From: JBGPIK01 sp041484845
GTDB lineage: Bacteria; Desulfobacterota; Binatia; UBA9968
Direction: 5' to 3'
Length of the DNA: 25,806 nucleotides
Assembly: GCA_041484845.1 (NCBI GenBank)
Contig: JBGPIK010000045.1
Span: 1-25,806, forward strand
Part shown: piece by piece, positions 14,636 to 22,930 of the stretch
Layout: each line of letters begins with the position of its first letter
Position numbering within the stretch: the stretch's first letter is position 1
Notes under the pieces: generated by a model
What the model saw: only the letters and a program-made list of their open reading frames with translations
Databases searched by the model: none
What the model was told of the DNA's origin: nothing
Made by a program: the position numbers and the translations under genes

Positions 14636-15361
14636 TTAAATTTCTCCTCCTCGACGCTGAGTGATCATACCGGGAATGGCAAAGCGGTGTTCCACTCGTG
14701 CCATGACCGTGCCGACGGCGAGACACAGTATCAAATAAATCAACGTGCCCGCGGTTAATGCTTCGAACGCCTTTGCGGTGTAAGTCTCGATTTGACGCGT
14801 TTGAAAAGTCAATTCCGCGACACCGATAGTCAGCGCTATGGAAGAGTTCTTTAGCAGATTCAGCGCCTCATTAGTCGCCGGCGGAACAATCAGGCGCAAA
14901 GCGATAGGAATGATAATCAGCCGATAGGTTTGCGTTGTGGTGAGTCCAGTGGAAGCCGCGGCTTCAAACTGAGTATGAGGAATGGATTGAATGCCGGCGC
15001 GGATCACCTCCGAGAAACGGGCGCCATGATAAACACCCAGTGCCGCTGTGGCCGCCCAGAATTCCGCGCCGTGGTCAAACAACCAGTCTTGAAAAATTTG
15101 TGGCAGCAATGGCGGGACGGCGAAATACCAAAAAAACATCCAGACGAGCAGGGGCACATTTCTAAAAAATTCAACGTACACGGCGGCCACCCAGCGCAGC
15201 GGGGCGACAGCTTGCGTGCGCAACGCGCCCGACACTATGCCGAGGACAATTGCAATCAACCAGCCGAGTAAGGATATCTGGATCGTCGTGGCGATTCCGT
15301 GAAGCAGCCAACTACCGGATTGGCCGCTCCAGAGCACAGTCCAATCGAAGCGATAATTCAT
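14636..15361 (-). CDS. Polar amino acid ABC transporter permease (first permease)
   Basis: A 241-residue permease that opens MNYRFDWTVLW, as in the GltJ group, followed by hydrophobic helices and VEFFRNVPLLVWMFFWYF, a conserved segment of amino acid permeases. The EAA loop is FEAAASTGLTTTQTYRLIIIPIALRLIVPP. It pairs with the downstream permease to form the channel. The region before its ATG lacks a clear Shine-Dalgarno and is occupied by the word palindrome at 15375-15455, so expression could be lower than that of the binding protein or governed by mRNA structure there. Confidence 0.92.
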   Translation of the reverse strand: MNYRFDWTVLWSGQSGSWLLHGIATTIQISLLGWLIAIVLGIVSGALRTQAVAPLRWVAAVYVEFFRNVPLLVWMFFWYFAVPPLLPQIFQDWLFDHGAEFWAATAALGVYHGARFSEVIRAGIQSIPHTQFEAAASTGLTTTQTYRLIIIPIALRLIVPPATNEALNLLKNSSIALTIGVAELTFQTRQIETYTAKAFEALTAGTLIYLILCLAVGTVMARVEHRFAIPGMITQRRGGEI

Positions 15362-15374
15362 ACAAAGAAGGACC

Positions 15375-15455
15375 GAGGACTGAGTAATGAGGACTGAGTC
15401 ATAGGGAAAAGATCGATCATTGGCTCTTCATCACTCAGTCCTCAGCACTCATCAC
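15375..15455. repeat. Palindromic element of GGACTGAGT words
   Basis: GAGGACTGAGTAATGA (15375-15390) pairs with TCATCACTCAGTCCTC (15428-15443) at 15 of 16 positions. Each arm contains two near-copies of the word (GAGGACTGAGT twice on the left, ACTCAGTCCTCAGCACTC on the right). It lies between the binding-protein stop codon and the permease start within one operon, the same setting as the 3503-3605 element though the words differ. An mRNA-stabilising or attenuating role is plausible by analogy with REP elements in transporter operons. Confidence 0.75.
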
Positions 15456-15461
15456 GCAATA

Positions 15462-16316
15462 CTATTTCGGCACGACCTGCATCTGGAGAAAGCGTTTGGT
15501 CTCGGGGGCGAGCGGGTAGGGGACTTCTCCCTTGGCTCCGAACCATTTCTCGTAGATCTCAAAGTATTTTCCCGATTCGATGGCATCCATCAGCGCAATG
15601 TTTACCACCTGGCGAAAATCCGAATCGTTCTTGCGCATGGCCATTCCATACGGCTCATAGGAATAATATTCACCCACCACTGCCCAATCGTCCGGTCTGG
15701 GGGCCTTGGCTTTCAATCCGGCGAGCTGAATGCCGTCGTTGGTATAGGCTTGCACCTGTCCCTGCGCTAAGGCTTGAAAGGCGGCCGGCTGATCCGGGAA
15801 CTCCAGCAGGCGGGCGCTGGGCGCGCGCTCACGGATGATGCGCGCGTTGGTTGAGCCTTGCTGAGCCGCCACTCTTTTCCCGCCAATCGTTTGTATCCCT
15901 TTGATGGGGCTCCCTTTCTTGACTAGAAATTGCGCGCCTGTGACAAAGTAGCTCAGGCTGAAATCCACGTTCTCGCGCCGCGATTGGGTATCGGTCATCG
16001 TCTCAGCGATAAGGTCCACGGCGTTCGAAGTGAGCAGCGGAATCCGCGTTTGCGGAATTGACTCTTTTTTCTCGAGCTTGATCTGCTTGGCGACTTTTTT
16101 TGCTAGAGCCGGAACAATCGCTTTCTCGACCAGCTCTACGGAAAAACCCACCCATTCATTGTTTTTATTAACGTAAGCGAACGGCGGGGAGCCCGTACGT
16201 GTTCCGATGGTGAGTGTCCCCGTACGCGCAACTTTTTCTAATGTAGTTTCTGCCTGTAGATTGAATGCGCTGGCCACCAGCGTAAATGCGATTGTGAAAA
16301 GTAAGAACGCTCTCAT
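15462..16316 (-). CDS. Polar amino acid ABC transporter substrate-binding protein (GltI-like)
   Basis: A 284-residue type-II periplasmic binding protein (SBP_bac_3). The Sec signal FLLFTIAFTLVASAFNLQA is cleaved before ETTLEKV. The classical opening KVARTGTLTIGTRTGSPPFAY gives the ligand site, and NVDFSLSYFVTGAQFLVKKG matches the glutamate/aspartate group (GltI). VAAQQGSTNARIIRERAPSA is the lobe II phosphate-like loop region. GGGAGACGGAG precedes the ATG. It starts 11 bases after the ATPase stop. Acidic amino acids are the best ligand guess by similarity to GltI, not certain. Confidence 0.92.
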   Translation of the reverse strand: MRAFLLFTIAFTLVASAFNLQAETTLEKVARTGTLTIGTRTGSPPFAYVNKNNEWVGFSVELVEKAIVPALAKKVAKQIKLEKKESIPQTRIPLLTSNAVDLIAETMTDTQSRRENVDFSLSYFVTGAQFLVKKGSPIKGIQTIGGKRVAAQQGSTNARIIRERAPSARLLEFPDQPAAFQALAQGQVQAYTNDGIQLAGLKAKAPRPDDWAVVGEYYSYEPYGMAMRKNDSDFRQVVNIALMDAIESGKYFEIYEKWFGAKGEVPYPLAPETKRFLQMQVVPK

Positions 16317-16327
16317 TCTCCGTCTCC

Positions 16328-17056
16328 CTAATGTGAAAGTATCTTGCCGAGGAATTGCTGCGCGCGCCCTGATTCCGGCGCCGCAAAGAACTTTTCCGGA
16401 GCATTCTGTTCGATGATTTTCCCTTCATCCATGAATACCACCCGGTGGGCGACGCGGCGCGCGAAACCCATTTCGTGCGTCACCACGACCATGGTCATTC
16501 CCTCGTGCGCAAGATTGGTGATCACTTCAAGCACCTCATTAATCATCTCAGGGTCCAGGGCCGATGTCGGTTCGTCGAAGAGCATCACCTTGGGCATCAT
16601 GGCGAGCGCGCGCGCAATCGCGACCCGCTGCTGTTGGCCGCCCGAAAGATTGCCCGGATACGCGTTGGCCTTATCGGGAATACCGACACGCGCGAGGAGC
16701 TTCGTTGCGATGGCTTCGGCCTCCGCGGCGGGCATTCGTTTGACTTTGATCGGCGCCAAGGAGATGTTTTGTGCCGCCGTCATGTGGGGATAAAGATTGA
16801 ACGACTGGAAAACCATGCCCACTCGCGCGCGCAGACTCGCAATGTCGAGTTTGGAATCAGAGAGAGCCATGCCATCAACGACGATTTCACCCGACTGGAT
16901 GGGTTCCAGCCGATTAATACAACGGATGAGCGTGCTCTTGCCGCTGCCGCTGGGTCCGCAGACAACCACCACTTCGCCCCCTTCTATCCTGAGGTTGATG
17001 TCCTTCAGCACATGAAGCGGACCAAACCATTTATTGACGTCGCGAAATTCGATCAC
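16328..17056 (-). CDS. Polar amino acid ABC transporter ATP-binding protein
   Basis: A 242-residue ATPase of the GlnQ/GltL/HisP group. Walker A is GPSGSGKST near residues 34-42, Q-loop in MVFQSFNLYPHMTA, signature LSGGQQQRVAIARAL, Walker B VMLFDEPTSALDPEM, and the H-loop His in VVVTHEMGFA. It energises import through the two permeases downstream. It is the first gene of its operon, so the order is ATPase, binding protein, permease, permease, unlike E. coli gltIJKL where the binding protein comes first and the ATPase last. The promoter should lie in 17057-17238, shared with the divergent sixA. Confidence 0.95.
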   Translation of the reverse strand: MIEFRDVNKWFGPLHVLKDINLRIEGGEVVVVCGPSGSGKSTLIRCINRLEPIQSGEIVVDGMALSDSKLDIASLRARVGMVFQSFNLYPHMTAAQNISLAPIKVKRMPAAEAEAIATKLLARVGIPDKANAYPGNLSGGQQQRVAIARALAMMPKVMLFDEPTSALDPEMINEVLEVITNLAHEGMTMVVVTHEMGFARRVAHRVVFMDEGKIIEQNAPEKFFAAPESGRAQQFLGKILSH

Positions 17057-17238
17057 AGATGCGGAATGTTCTCAGGTTAGCAAGATTGCAAATTACCCGG
17101 TCGCATACTATATCACCAAGGGCATTTTGCAATAGAAACTCAACACCATGCAATGGCGATCGTTACTTTTGGGAGACAGTTCCTTTATCGACGCGTGACT
17201 TTCTCGAAGCGCGCCAGAAATAAGAATACGGCTCTATC

Positions 17239-17697
17239 GTGGATTTTTACTTAGTGCGCCATGGGGAGGCATTCCCGGAAACGCAGGACCCGCGCCGCCC
17301 TCTGACTCCCGCGGGCCGCGCGAATGTCGAGCGATTAGCGCGCCTAGCGGCCGCCAGACCTATCCGCGCCTCGGCCATTTTTCATTCCGGCATTCTCAGG
17401 GCGAGACAGACAGCCGAAATCCTCGGCACGCAGCTTGCCCCAGACATCCAAGTGCAACAAATTTCCGGACTGATGCCAGGAGATGATCCGGCAATCGCCG
17501 CTGCCGAGTTAGAAACGGCGCAGGATTCAATTATCCTAGTGGGCCATCTGCCCCATATGAATCGGCTGGCGGCTTTGCTGACCAACGGAGATTCAGACCG
17601 CGGAGTTGTTTATTTTTCTCCGGCGAGCATGGTTTGCTGCTCCCGCAAGGATTCCCAGTGGACGCTCGCTTGGATGCTGACGCCCGATTCGACATGA
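17239..17697 (+). CDS. sixA: Phosphohistidine phosphatase SixA
   Basis: A 152-residue histidine-phosphatase (branch 1) protein from a GTG start. LVRHGEA holds the catalytic His near residue 8 with the RHG motif; HSGILRARQTAEIL provides the second Arg region, and LVGHLPHMNRLAALL carries the second catalytic His. Length and PRRPLTPAGR agree with SixA, which dephosphorylates phosphohistidine on HPt or PTS proteins. No clear ribosome site precedes the GTG. It is divergent from the amino acid transporter operon and 75 bases upstream of citrate synthase. Confidence 0.85.
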   Translation: MDFYLVRHGEAFPETQDPRRPLTPAGRANVERLARLAAARPIRASAIFHSGILRARQTAEILGTQLAPDIQVQQISGLMPGDDPAIAAAELETAQDSIILVGHLPHMNRLAALLTNGDSDRGVVYFSPASMVCCSRKDSQWTLAWMLTPDST

Positions 17698-17772
17698 CCC
17701 CCGTTGACCCGCAACTAGGGATAGTCTAAAAGTGAAATGCATAACGCGTAAGCAAAACGAAAGGTAGATGCC

Positions 17773-19059
17773 ATGGCTTCAGATACACTAACCGTCATAG
17801 ACAACCGGACCGGCAAAAAATACGAGATACCCATACAGAACGGTGCGATCAAAGCAACGGACCTGTTTCAGATTAAAATTACTGATGATGACGGCTTGGT
17901 GAGTTACGACCCCGGCTTCATGAATACGGCTTCGTGCCAAAGCAGGATCACCTATGTTGATGGGGACAAAGGCATTCTGCGTTATCGGGGCTACCCGATC
18001 GAACAGATCGCGGAGAAAAGCACGTATCTGGAAACCGCCTACCTTATCTTACACGGCGAGCTCCCTACGGAGTCCAAACTCGCGGAGTGGACACACCACA
18101 TCACCTATCACTCGATCATCCACGAAAATATTAAAAAGCTTATCGACGGATTCCATCATGACGCGCATCCGATGGGCATTTTGGTGAGCACGGTTGGAGC
18201 TTTATCCACTTTTTATCCTGATGGTAAAAAGATATTTGATGCCCAATCGCGAAGAGATCAGACCTACCGGCTGATCAGCAAGATGCCGACGCTGGCCGCA
18301 TTTGCTTATCGCCACAGTCTGGGGCAGCCCTTTGCGTATCCTGATAATGACCTGAGTTATACGGGTAATTTTCTCAACATGCTGTTCAAGATGACCGAGC
18401 TCAAATACAAGCCGCATCCGGTTTTGGAACGGGCTCTGGATATCCTTTTTATCTTACACGCCGATCACGAGCAAAATTGCAGCACGAACGCGATGCGCGG
18501 CGTCGGCAGTTCGCAATCCGATCCTTATTCATCAGTGGCGGCGGCGGCCGCGGCGCTGTATGGCCCGCTGCACGGCGGAGCCAATGAAGCCGTTTTGAGA
18601 ATGCTCATGGCGATTGGGTCGAAAGACAAGGTCCCTGAGTTCATCAAAAAGGTCAAGGGAGGCGAGGGGAGATTGATGGGTTTTGGACACCGCGTTTATA
18701 AGAACTACGATCCGCGGGCGAAGATCATCAAGGAGATTGCCGACCATGTGTTTGACGTGAGAGGACGCAACGCGCTCCTCGATATCGCTCTGGAACTCGA
18801 ACGGATTGCGTTGCAAGACGAGTATTTCATCAAGCGTAAGCTCTATCCGAACGTCGACTTCTATTCCGGGCTGATTTATCAGTCCATGGGTCTGCCGATG
18901 GATATGTTTCCGGTGTTATTTGCCATCCCGCGCACCTCAGGTTGGATCGCTCAGTGGGAAGAAATGCTGCTGGACCCGGACCAGAAGATCGCCCGGCCGA
19001 AGCAAGTTTACCTCGGTGCCGCAACGCGGGATTACGTTCCGATGGAAAAACGGAAATAA
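17773..19059 (+). CDS. gltA: Citrate synthase, type II
   Basis: A 428-residue citrate synthase that condenses oxaloacetate and acetyl-CoA at the entry of the TCA cycle. The N-terminal beta-rich extension (TLTVIDNRTGKKYEIPI) marks the Gram-negative type II enzymes, often NADH-sensitive hexamers. Catalytic residues are visible in PLHGGANEA (first His), GFGHRVYKNYDPRA (second His) and VDFYSGL (Asp); IPRTSGWIAQW binds substrate. Length is typical. GAAAGG lies about nine bases before the ATG. Probably its own transcription unit; its 3' end converges on the MltD gene with ten bases between stops. Confidence 0.97.
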   Translation: MASDTLTVIDNRTGKKYEIPIQNGAIKATDLFQIKITDDDGLVSYDPGFMNTASCQSRITYVDGDKGILRYRGYPIEQIAEKSTYLETAYLILHGELPTESKLAEWTHHITYHSIIHENIKKLIDGFHHDAHPMGILVSTVGALSTFYPDGKKIFDAQSRRDQTYRLISKMPTLAAFAYRHSLGQPFAYPDNDLSYTGNFLNMLFKMTELKYKPHPVLERALDILFILHADHEQNCSTNAMRGVGSSQSDPYSSVAAAAAALYGPLHGGANEAVLRMLMAIGSKDKVPEFIKKVKGGEGRLMGFGHRVYKNYDPRAKIIKEIADHVFDVRGRNALLDIALELERIALQDEYFIKRKLYPNVDFYSGLIYQSMGLPMDMFPVLFAIPRTSGWIAQWEEMLLDPDQKIARPKQVYLGAATRDYVPMEKRK

Positions 19060-19069
19060 CGCGCGGGTG

Positions 19070-20452
19070 TTAACGCAGCGTATCGCGAAGTCCTTCAAAT
19101 ATAATCTTGAGCTTCTGGCCGATTCGCAGGCGCGAGTCGGTGAGGCCGTTGAGTTCCATCAAAGCACGGACTTGTTGCCCATAACGGCGCGCGATGGAAA
19201 AGAGCGTCTCTCCTCTTTTGACTTCGTGCGTTACGATCTGTGCTTCCTCTGCTTCCCGTGTTTGTCCGTAGGCTAACTCGAAAGTGCTCGCGTGTCCGAC
19301 TGGCAGTCTGAGGAGGTAACCATTCTCTCCCGGCGGCGTCTGGGTGCGCAGCAAAGCCGGGTTTAGCTCGCGCAAAGTATAGGTGTCGGTGGCAGCCATC
19401 TCGGCTAACGACGCGAGCTGTAAATTGCCTCGAACTTCGATTTCTTCGTACTCTGTCTGCGTGTCTTGAACGACGTTGCCAAAACCATATTTTTCCGGAT
19501 TGGCGGCGATGAGCGCCGCGGCCACGAATTTGGGAAGAAAATTGCGCGTTTCTGCGCTCAGCTTCGTTTTTTCGATGAGGGCCGCAAAGTTCTTAGGCTG
19601 GGAACTCTGCATGATTTTTTCCATTGCCCCTTGTCCTGCATTGTAAGCGGCGGTGGCGAAATACCATCGATCGAACGCGCGGTGTAAATCTTTCAGGTAA
19701 GCCGCAGCGGCGCGAGTGGACTTGATCGGGTCACGGCGCTCATCGATCCAGCCGTCGATTTTTAGTCCGTATTGTCGCGCCGTGACAGGCACGAATTGCC
19801 ATAGCCCTACCGCGCCTGCCCGCGACAAAGCCTGCGGCGAAAAATAGCTTTCGACGAGCGCGAGATAGGCAAAATCCTCGGGAAGCCCTTCTTCTCTGAG
19901 GACTTTGGCCATCATCGTAAAATATTTTCCTGATCGCGCGAGCGCCTTCGCGAACGGCTCCTTCTGGCGTTTTGAAAAGTAGTTGATGAAGTAATGCACT
20001 CGGGGATTTCCCACGACCGCTTTGGAGAACTCCAATCGTCGCCCTTCGTTAGGCTGTTCGATGGCTTTCTTTAAATCCTTCTCCACAAGGTCGATCAAGC
20101 GGTCATTGGCACGTGGCCCCGGAGCTCGCTGCAGCGCGGTCAATGCTTCTTCGGGAGCTTTGCTGACTTTCGTCGCGGGGCTCTCCATCACTTCGAGCTC
20201 CTCAGTCTTCGAGGACAACGCATTCTCGGGAAATACAACCGGCGCAAACAGATTTTCGTCCGCGAGGTCTTGCTGACGGATGAGCGCCAAAAGCGCGGCT
20301 GATAGAGGCGCCTGTGAGGCCGGAGGAGGAGTTAAGTTTGTGGTTTGTTTCGCTGCATTGCTCGCAAGTAATGAGCGAACGCTTAACTGGGCACAGCCGT
20401 AAGTTCCACTAAGTGCTAAACTTAGGGCAAAAATGACTGCTCGGGGCCGCAT
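19070..20452 (-). CDS. mltD: Membrane-bound lytic murein transglycosylase D-like lipoprotein
   Basis: A 460-residue cell-wall enzyme that cleaves the MurNAc-GlcNAc bond with anhydro product. The signal peptide ends in TYGC, a lipobox with lipidated Cys20. After a low-complexity linker comes the SLT domain: catalytic Glu in YLALVESYFSPQALSRAGA, then VGLWQFVPVTARQYGLKID and AAYNAGQGAMEKIM. One C-terminal LysM domain (VTHEVKRGETLFSIARRYG to IGQKLKII) binds peptidoglycan; E. coli MltD has two. The lipoprotein form implies an outer membrane. A short AGG precedes the ATG. Confidence 0.93.
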   Translation of the reverse strand: MRPRAVIFALSLALSGTYGCAQLSVRSLLASNAAKQTTNLTPPPASQAPLSAALLALIRQQDLADENLFAPVVFPENALSSKTEELEVMESPATKVSKAPEEALTALQRAPGPRANDRLIDLVEKDLKKAIEQPNEGRRLEFSKAVVGNPRVHYFINYFSKRQKEPFAKALARSGKYFTMMAKVLREEGLPEDFAYLALVESYFSPQALSRAGAVGLWQFVPVTARQYGLKIDGWIDERRDPIKSTRAAAAYLKDLHRAFDRWYFATAAYNAGQGAMEKIMQSSQPKNFAALIEKTKLSAETRNFLPKFVAAALIAANPEKYGFGNVVQDTQTEYEEIEVRGNLQLASLAEMAATDTYTLRELNPALLRTQTPPGENGYLLRLPVGHASTFELAYGQTREAEEAQIVTHEVKRGETLFSIARRYGQQVRALMELNGLTDSRLRIGQKLKIIFEGLRDTLR

Positions 20453-20880
20453 ATGAGAAACCTACGAACTCGCGGACCTTACTAGAATAGAATACGAGAT
20501 GCAACCCCTAAAATAGCGCTTCGCGGGCAGCCACAAATGCTGCGTTTCGGTTCCCGTCTACTTATGGATCGGATGCGCAAGTTTTACGTAAACAAAAAAG
20601 CGCAGTTCAAATAGCTTAAAAGAGGGTCGGACAGATGGGTGAGGACTCACTTTGAGCTTTATTTATCACATTCGACAATCTGACTGGGGTGTGGTAGTAA
20701 TCCGAATGGTACCAGTTTAGAACCTGCCAACGAGCCCGGCTAATGAATTACCTGAGCTTATTGGGTACGTTCCCTGGCACATCCGCTTAGGGGGCAAATT
20801 ATGCCGACGCGTAGGTGAAGCGTCGAATTTCTCGCCCGTACTGATCAAAAACGAATTTAAGTTTATTGAAGGAGAAACTC
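20453..20880. other. Divergent intergenic region, 428 bases
   Basis: It separates minus-strand mltD from plus-strand malic enzyme. Structures seen: a perfect 10-bp palindrome TTTACGTAAA (20583-20592), possibly an operator, and a hairpin CGACGC-loop-GCGTCG (20805-20825) in the malic enzyme leader. TTGAGC near 20652 followed 17 bases later by ACAATC is a weak promoter candidate for the malic enzyme gene. No gene, tRNA or recognisable riboswitch was found. Confidence 0.5.
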
Positions 20881-22185
20881 ATGAGCGTTCGTAAAAGTTT
20901 GTTAACATACACAAGGGAAGAAGCCCTTGCCTATCATGCCAACAATTTCGGTGGCGGCGGAAAGATTGAGGTGATCAGTAAAGTCCCGACTCGGGACGCG
21001 AAGGATCTCACCTTAGCCTATTCTCCCGGTGTGGCAGAGGTCTGCCGAGAAATTGAGCGGCACCCGGAGCGAATTCATGACTACACGATGAAGGATAATC
21101 TCGTCGCTGTGGTGACAGATGGAACAGCGATCCTCGGATTGGGAAACATTGGTCCGCGCGCTGGGATTCCTGTCATGGAGGGGAAATGCGTTCTGTTTAA
21201 GAATCTGGCCGGGGTCGATGCTTTTCCCATTATCCTCGACACCACGGATCCTGAAAAAATAATGATGATCGTTAAGAATCTTGAGCCGATGTTTGGCGGC
21301 ATCAATCTGGAAGATATTGCGGCACCCGCCTGCTTTGAAATTCTTGCGAAACTAAGACAAGAAATGCCGATCCCCGTTTTTCATGATGATCAGCATGGCA
21401 CGGCCGTGGTGACTCTGGCTGCCATGTTGAATGCGCTCAAGGTCGTCGGCAAAAAAATCACTGAGATTAAGGTGGCGGTCAACGGCGCGGGCGCCAGCGG
21501 GATTGCCGTGACCAAATTCCTCATGACAGCAGGGGTGCGGGACGTTATTCTCTGCGATACTCGTGGAACCGTTTTCGAAGGGCGCCCTTACAATATGAAC
21601 CGTTACAAGGACGAAATCGCGCTCCTCACAAACCGAGACAAGGTTCAGGGGACCTTGGCTGACGCCATTCGCGGCGCGGACGTGTTTATCGGCCTCTCAG
21701 TGGCCAAGCAGGTGACTCAGGCGATGGTCAAGTCCATGGCCAAAAATCCGATTGTTATGGCTATGGCCAATCCTGATCCGGAAATTCTTCCTGAGGAAGC
21801 GATCGAGGCGGGCGCCAAGGTCATCGCCACCGGAAGATCTGACTATCCCAATCAGATCAACAATGTGCTCGGCTTCCCGGGCATTTTCCGAGGAGCGCTT
21901 GACGTGCGCGCTTCAGACGTCAATGAACCGATGCTGATTGCGGCGGCGCAAGCGCTCGCTTCTTTAGTATCGCCGTCAGAGCTGAACGAAAATTACGTTA
22001 TTACGACTCCATTCGACCTTCGGGCCATGCCGACGGAAGCCATGGCAGTAGCTAAAGCGGCAGTCGATGGTGGCATCGCGCGTTCCCCGCAAAATCTGGA
22101 AAGCGTCAAAATGAGGACAGAAAAGCTGACCCAGACGATTCGGGAACGCTACGCAAAAACACAGGATCTGGCGCCTAAAGCATAG
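20881..22185 (+). CDS. NAD(P)-dependent malic enzyme
   Basis: A 434-residue malic enzyme converting malate to pyruvate and CO2. Blocks: DLTLAYSPGVAEVC (catalytic Tyr), VVTDGTAILGLGNIGPRAG, GKCVLFKNLAGVDAFP (catalytic Lys), DIAAPACFEI (metal ligand Asp), PVFHDDQHGTAVV and the nucleotide-binding VAVNGAGASGIAV. It ends after about 430 residues, so it lacks the phosphotransacetylase-like C-terminal domain of MaeB. ATG 20881 is supported by GAAGGAG eight bases upstream. Cofactor preference is not decided by sequence. With citrate synthase nearby it fits central carboxylate metabolism, though they are not in one operon. Confidence 0.95.
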   Translation: MSVRKSLLTYTREEALAYHANNFGGGGKIEVISKVPTRDAKDLTLAYSPGVAEVCREIERHPERIHDYTMKDNLVAVVTDGTAILGLGNIGPRAGIPVMEGKCVLFKNLAGVDAFPIILDTTDPEKIMMIVKNLEPMFGGINLEDIAAPACFEILAKLRQEMPIPVFHDDQHGTAVVTLAAMLNALKVVGKKITEIKVAVNGAGASGIAVTKFLMTAGVRDVILCDTRGTVFEGRPYNMNRYKDEIALLTNRDKVQGTLADAIRGADVFIGLSVAKQVTQAMVKSMAKNPIVMAMANPDPEILPEEAIEAGAKVIATGRSDYPNQINNVLGFPGIFRGALDVRASDVNEPMLIAAAQALASLVSPSELNENYVITTPFDLRAMPTEAMAVAKAAVDGGIARSPQNLESVKMRTEKLTQTIRERYAKTQDLAPKA

Positions 22186-22207
22186 CGCTCGTGTGAAATT
22201 TACCGAT

Positions 22208-22231
22208 GCGGGCTGTGGTAGCACAGCCCGC
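22208..22231. terminator. Perfect 10-bp hairpin between convergent genes
   Basis: GCGGGCTGTG and CACAGCCCGC form a perfect stem with loop GTAG, 22 bases after the malic enzyme stop codon and before the minus-strand LigA-like gene's stop. It has no U-tract on either side, so it is a probable but not canonical bidirectional terminator. Confidence 0.6.
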
Positions 22232-22275
22232 AGGCCTCAAGCCACGGCGACGCGCCGCGCTCCTCACTCTGCGGG

Positions 22276-22587
22276 TCAAGTTTTAAAATTAGGATAGCCG
22301 GCCTTCGCCGCCTTCTCTTTGTAGTCTTTGACCAGTTCTTCGCGCGGCACTTCGTGCCCCCAGACCGCTTCGGTAAAACTCCAGAGCGTGAAAGGGTGCG
22401 CGCCCAGGGCGTAAAGTTTGCCGTAATCTTTGGTGGCCAACGCTTCACGCTCTTCCGCAGCGAATTTTAGCTTTTGCTCTTGTTCCCATTGCTCCACGAA
22501 CTCGCGCGGTCGAGTTTTGTATTCTTGCTCCGCCGTTTCGTTCATGTTGACGTGATGGATGAGTTTGTTCATTAAGTATTTGCTCAT
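22276..22587 (-). CDS. LigA-domain protein (extradiol dioxygenase small-subunit fold)
   Basis: A 103-residue protein resembling the alpha subunit of protocatechuate 4,5-dioxygenase (LigA). YLMNKLIHHVNMN is followed by the helical region EYKTRPREFVEQW, then EREALATKDYGKLYALGAHPFTLW, matching the family's DxxALxxLGxHPxLL pattern. In known enzymes LigA caps the catalytic LigB subunit, but no LigB is present here. It may work with a distant partner, or belong to LigA-like proteins of other function. AGGAG lies five bases before the ATG; the gene starts 13 bases after the Gdt1-like stop, suggesting an operon. Confidence 0.75.
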   Translation of the reverse strand: MSKYLMNKLIHHVNMNETAEQEYKTRPREFVEQWEQEQKLKFAAEEREALATKDYGKLYALGAHPFTLWSFTEAVWGHEVPREELVKDYKEKAAKAGYPNFKT

Positions 22588-22600
22588 ACCAACTCCTGAT

Positions 22601-22873
22601 TCACGCCTTAATGAGCGTCCAAATGCCGATAGCGATAAACCCCAGCCCTGCCAGGTAATGCAAGGCTTTCTCGCCGACGTATTGCGATATAGCCGAGCCT
22701 GCGACCACGCCCATTGCCGAGGTTACGACCAATGCCAACGACGCTCCGGCAAAAACAGTCAGTTTGCTGATGTCTTTGTCTGATGCGAATAACATCGTCG
22801 CGAGCTGCGTTTTGTCGCCGAGCTCGGCGATAAAGACTGAAGTGAATACGGTCGATAAAATTTTCCAATCCAT
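22601..22873 (-). CDS. Gdt1/UPF0016-family membrane protein, single-repeat form
   Basis: A 90-residue membrane protein with the cation-binding signature ELGDKTQ near residues 17-23, inside a first helix beginning STVFTSVFIA. Two further helices follow (TVFAGASLALVVTSAMGVVAG and LHYLAGLGFIAIGIWTLI). Family members (Gdt1, TMEM165, MneA) export Mn2+ or exchange Ca2+ and usually carry two such repeats in about 190 residues. This half-size form probably dimerises, as known for single-repeat bacterial members. AAGGGA precedes the ATG. It is immediately downstream of the cassette array and upstream of the LigA-like gene. Confidence 0.9.
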   Translation of the reverse strand: MDWKILSTVFTSVFIAELGDKTQLATMLFASDKDISKLTVFAGASLALVVTSAMGVVAGSAISQYVGEKALHYLAGLGFIAIGIWTLIKA

Positions 22874-22930
22874 GTAGTTCCCTTGTGAGTCAATTTAGGC
22901 AAGTCATCTGACACCGTAAACAAGGCCGAG

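Noticed and set aside
14633..14726. Upstream ATG start (14726) for the second permease
   Set aside because: It would add 31 basic, non-membrane residues overlapping the first permease gene by about 90 bases; the TTG at 14633 has a strong ribosome site and gives family length.
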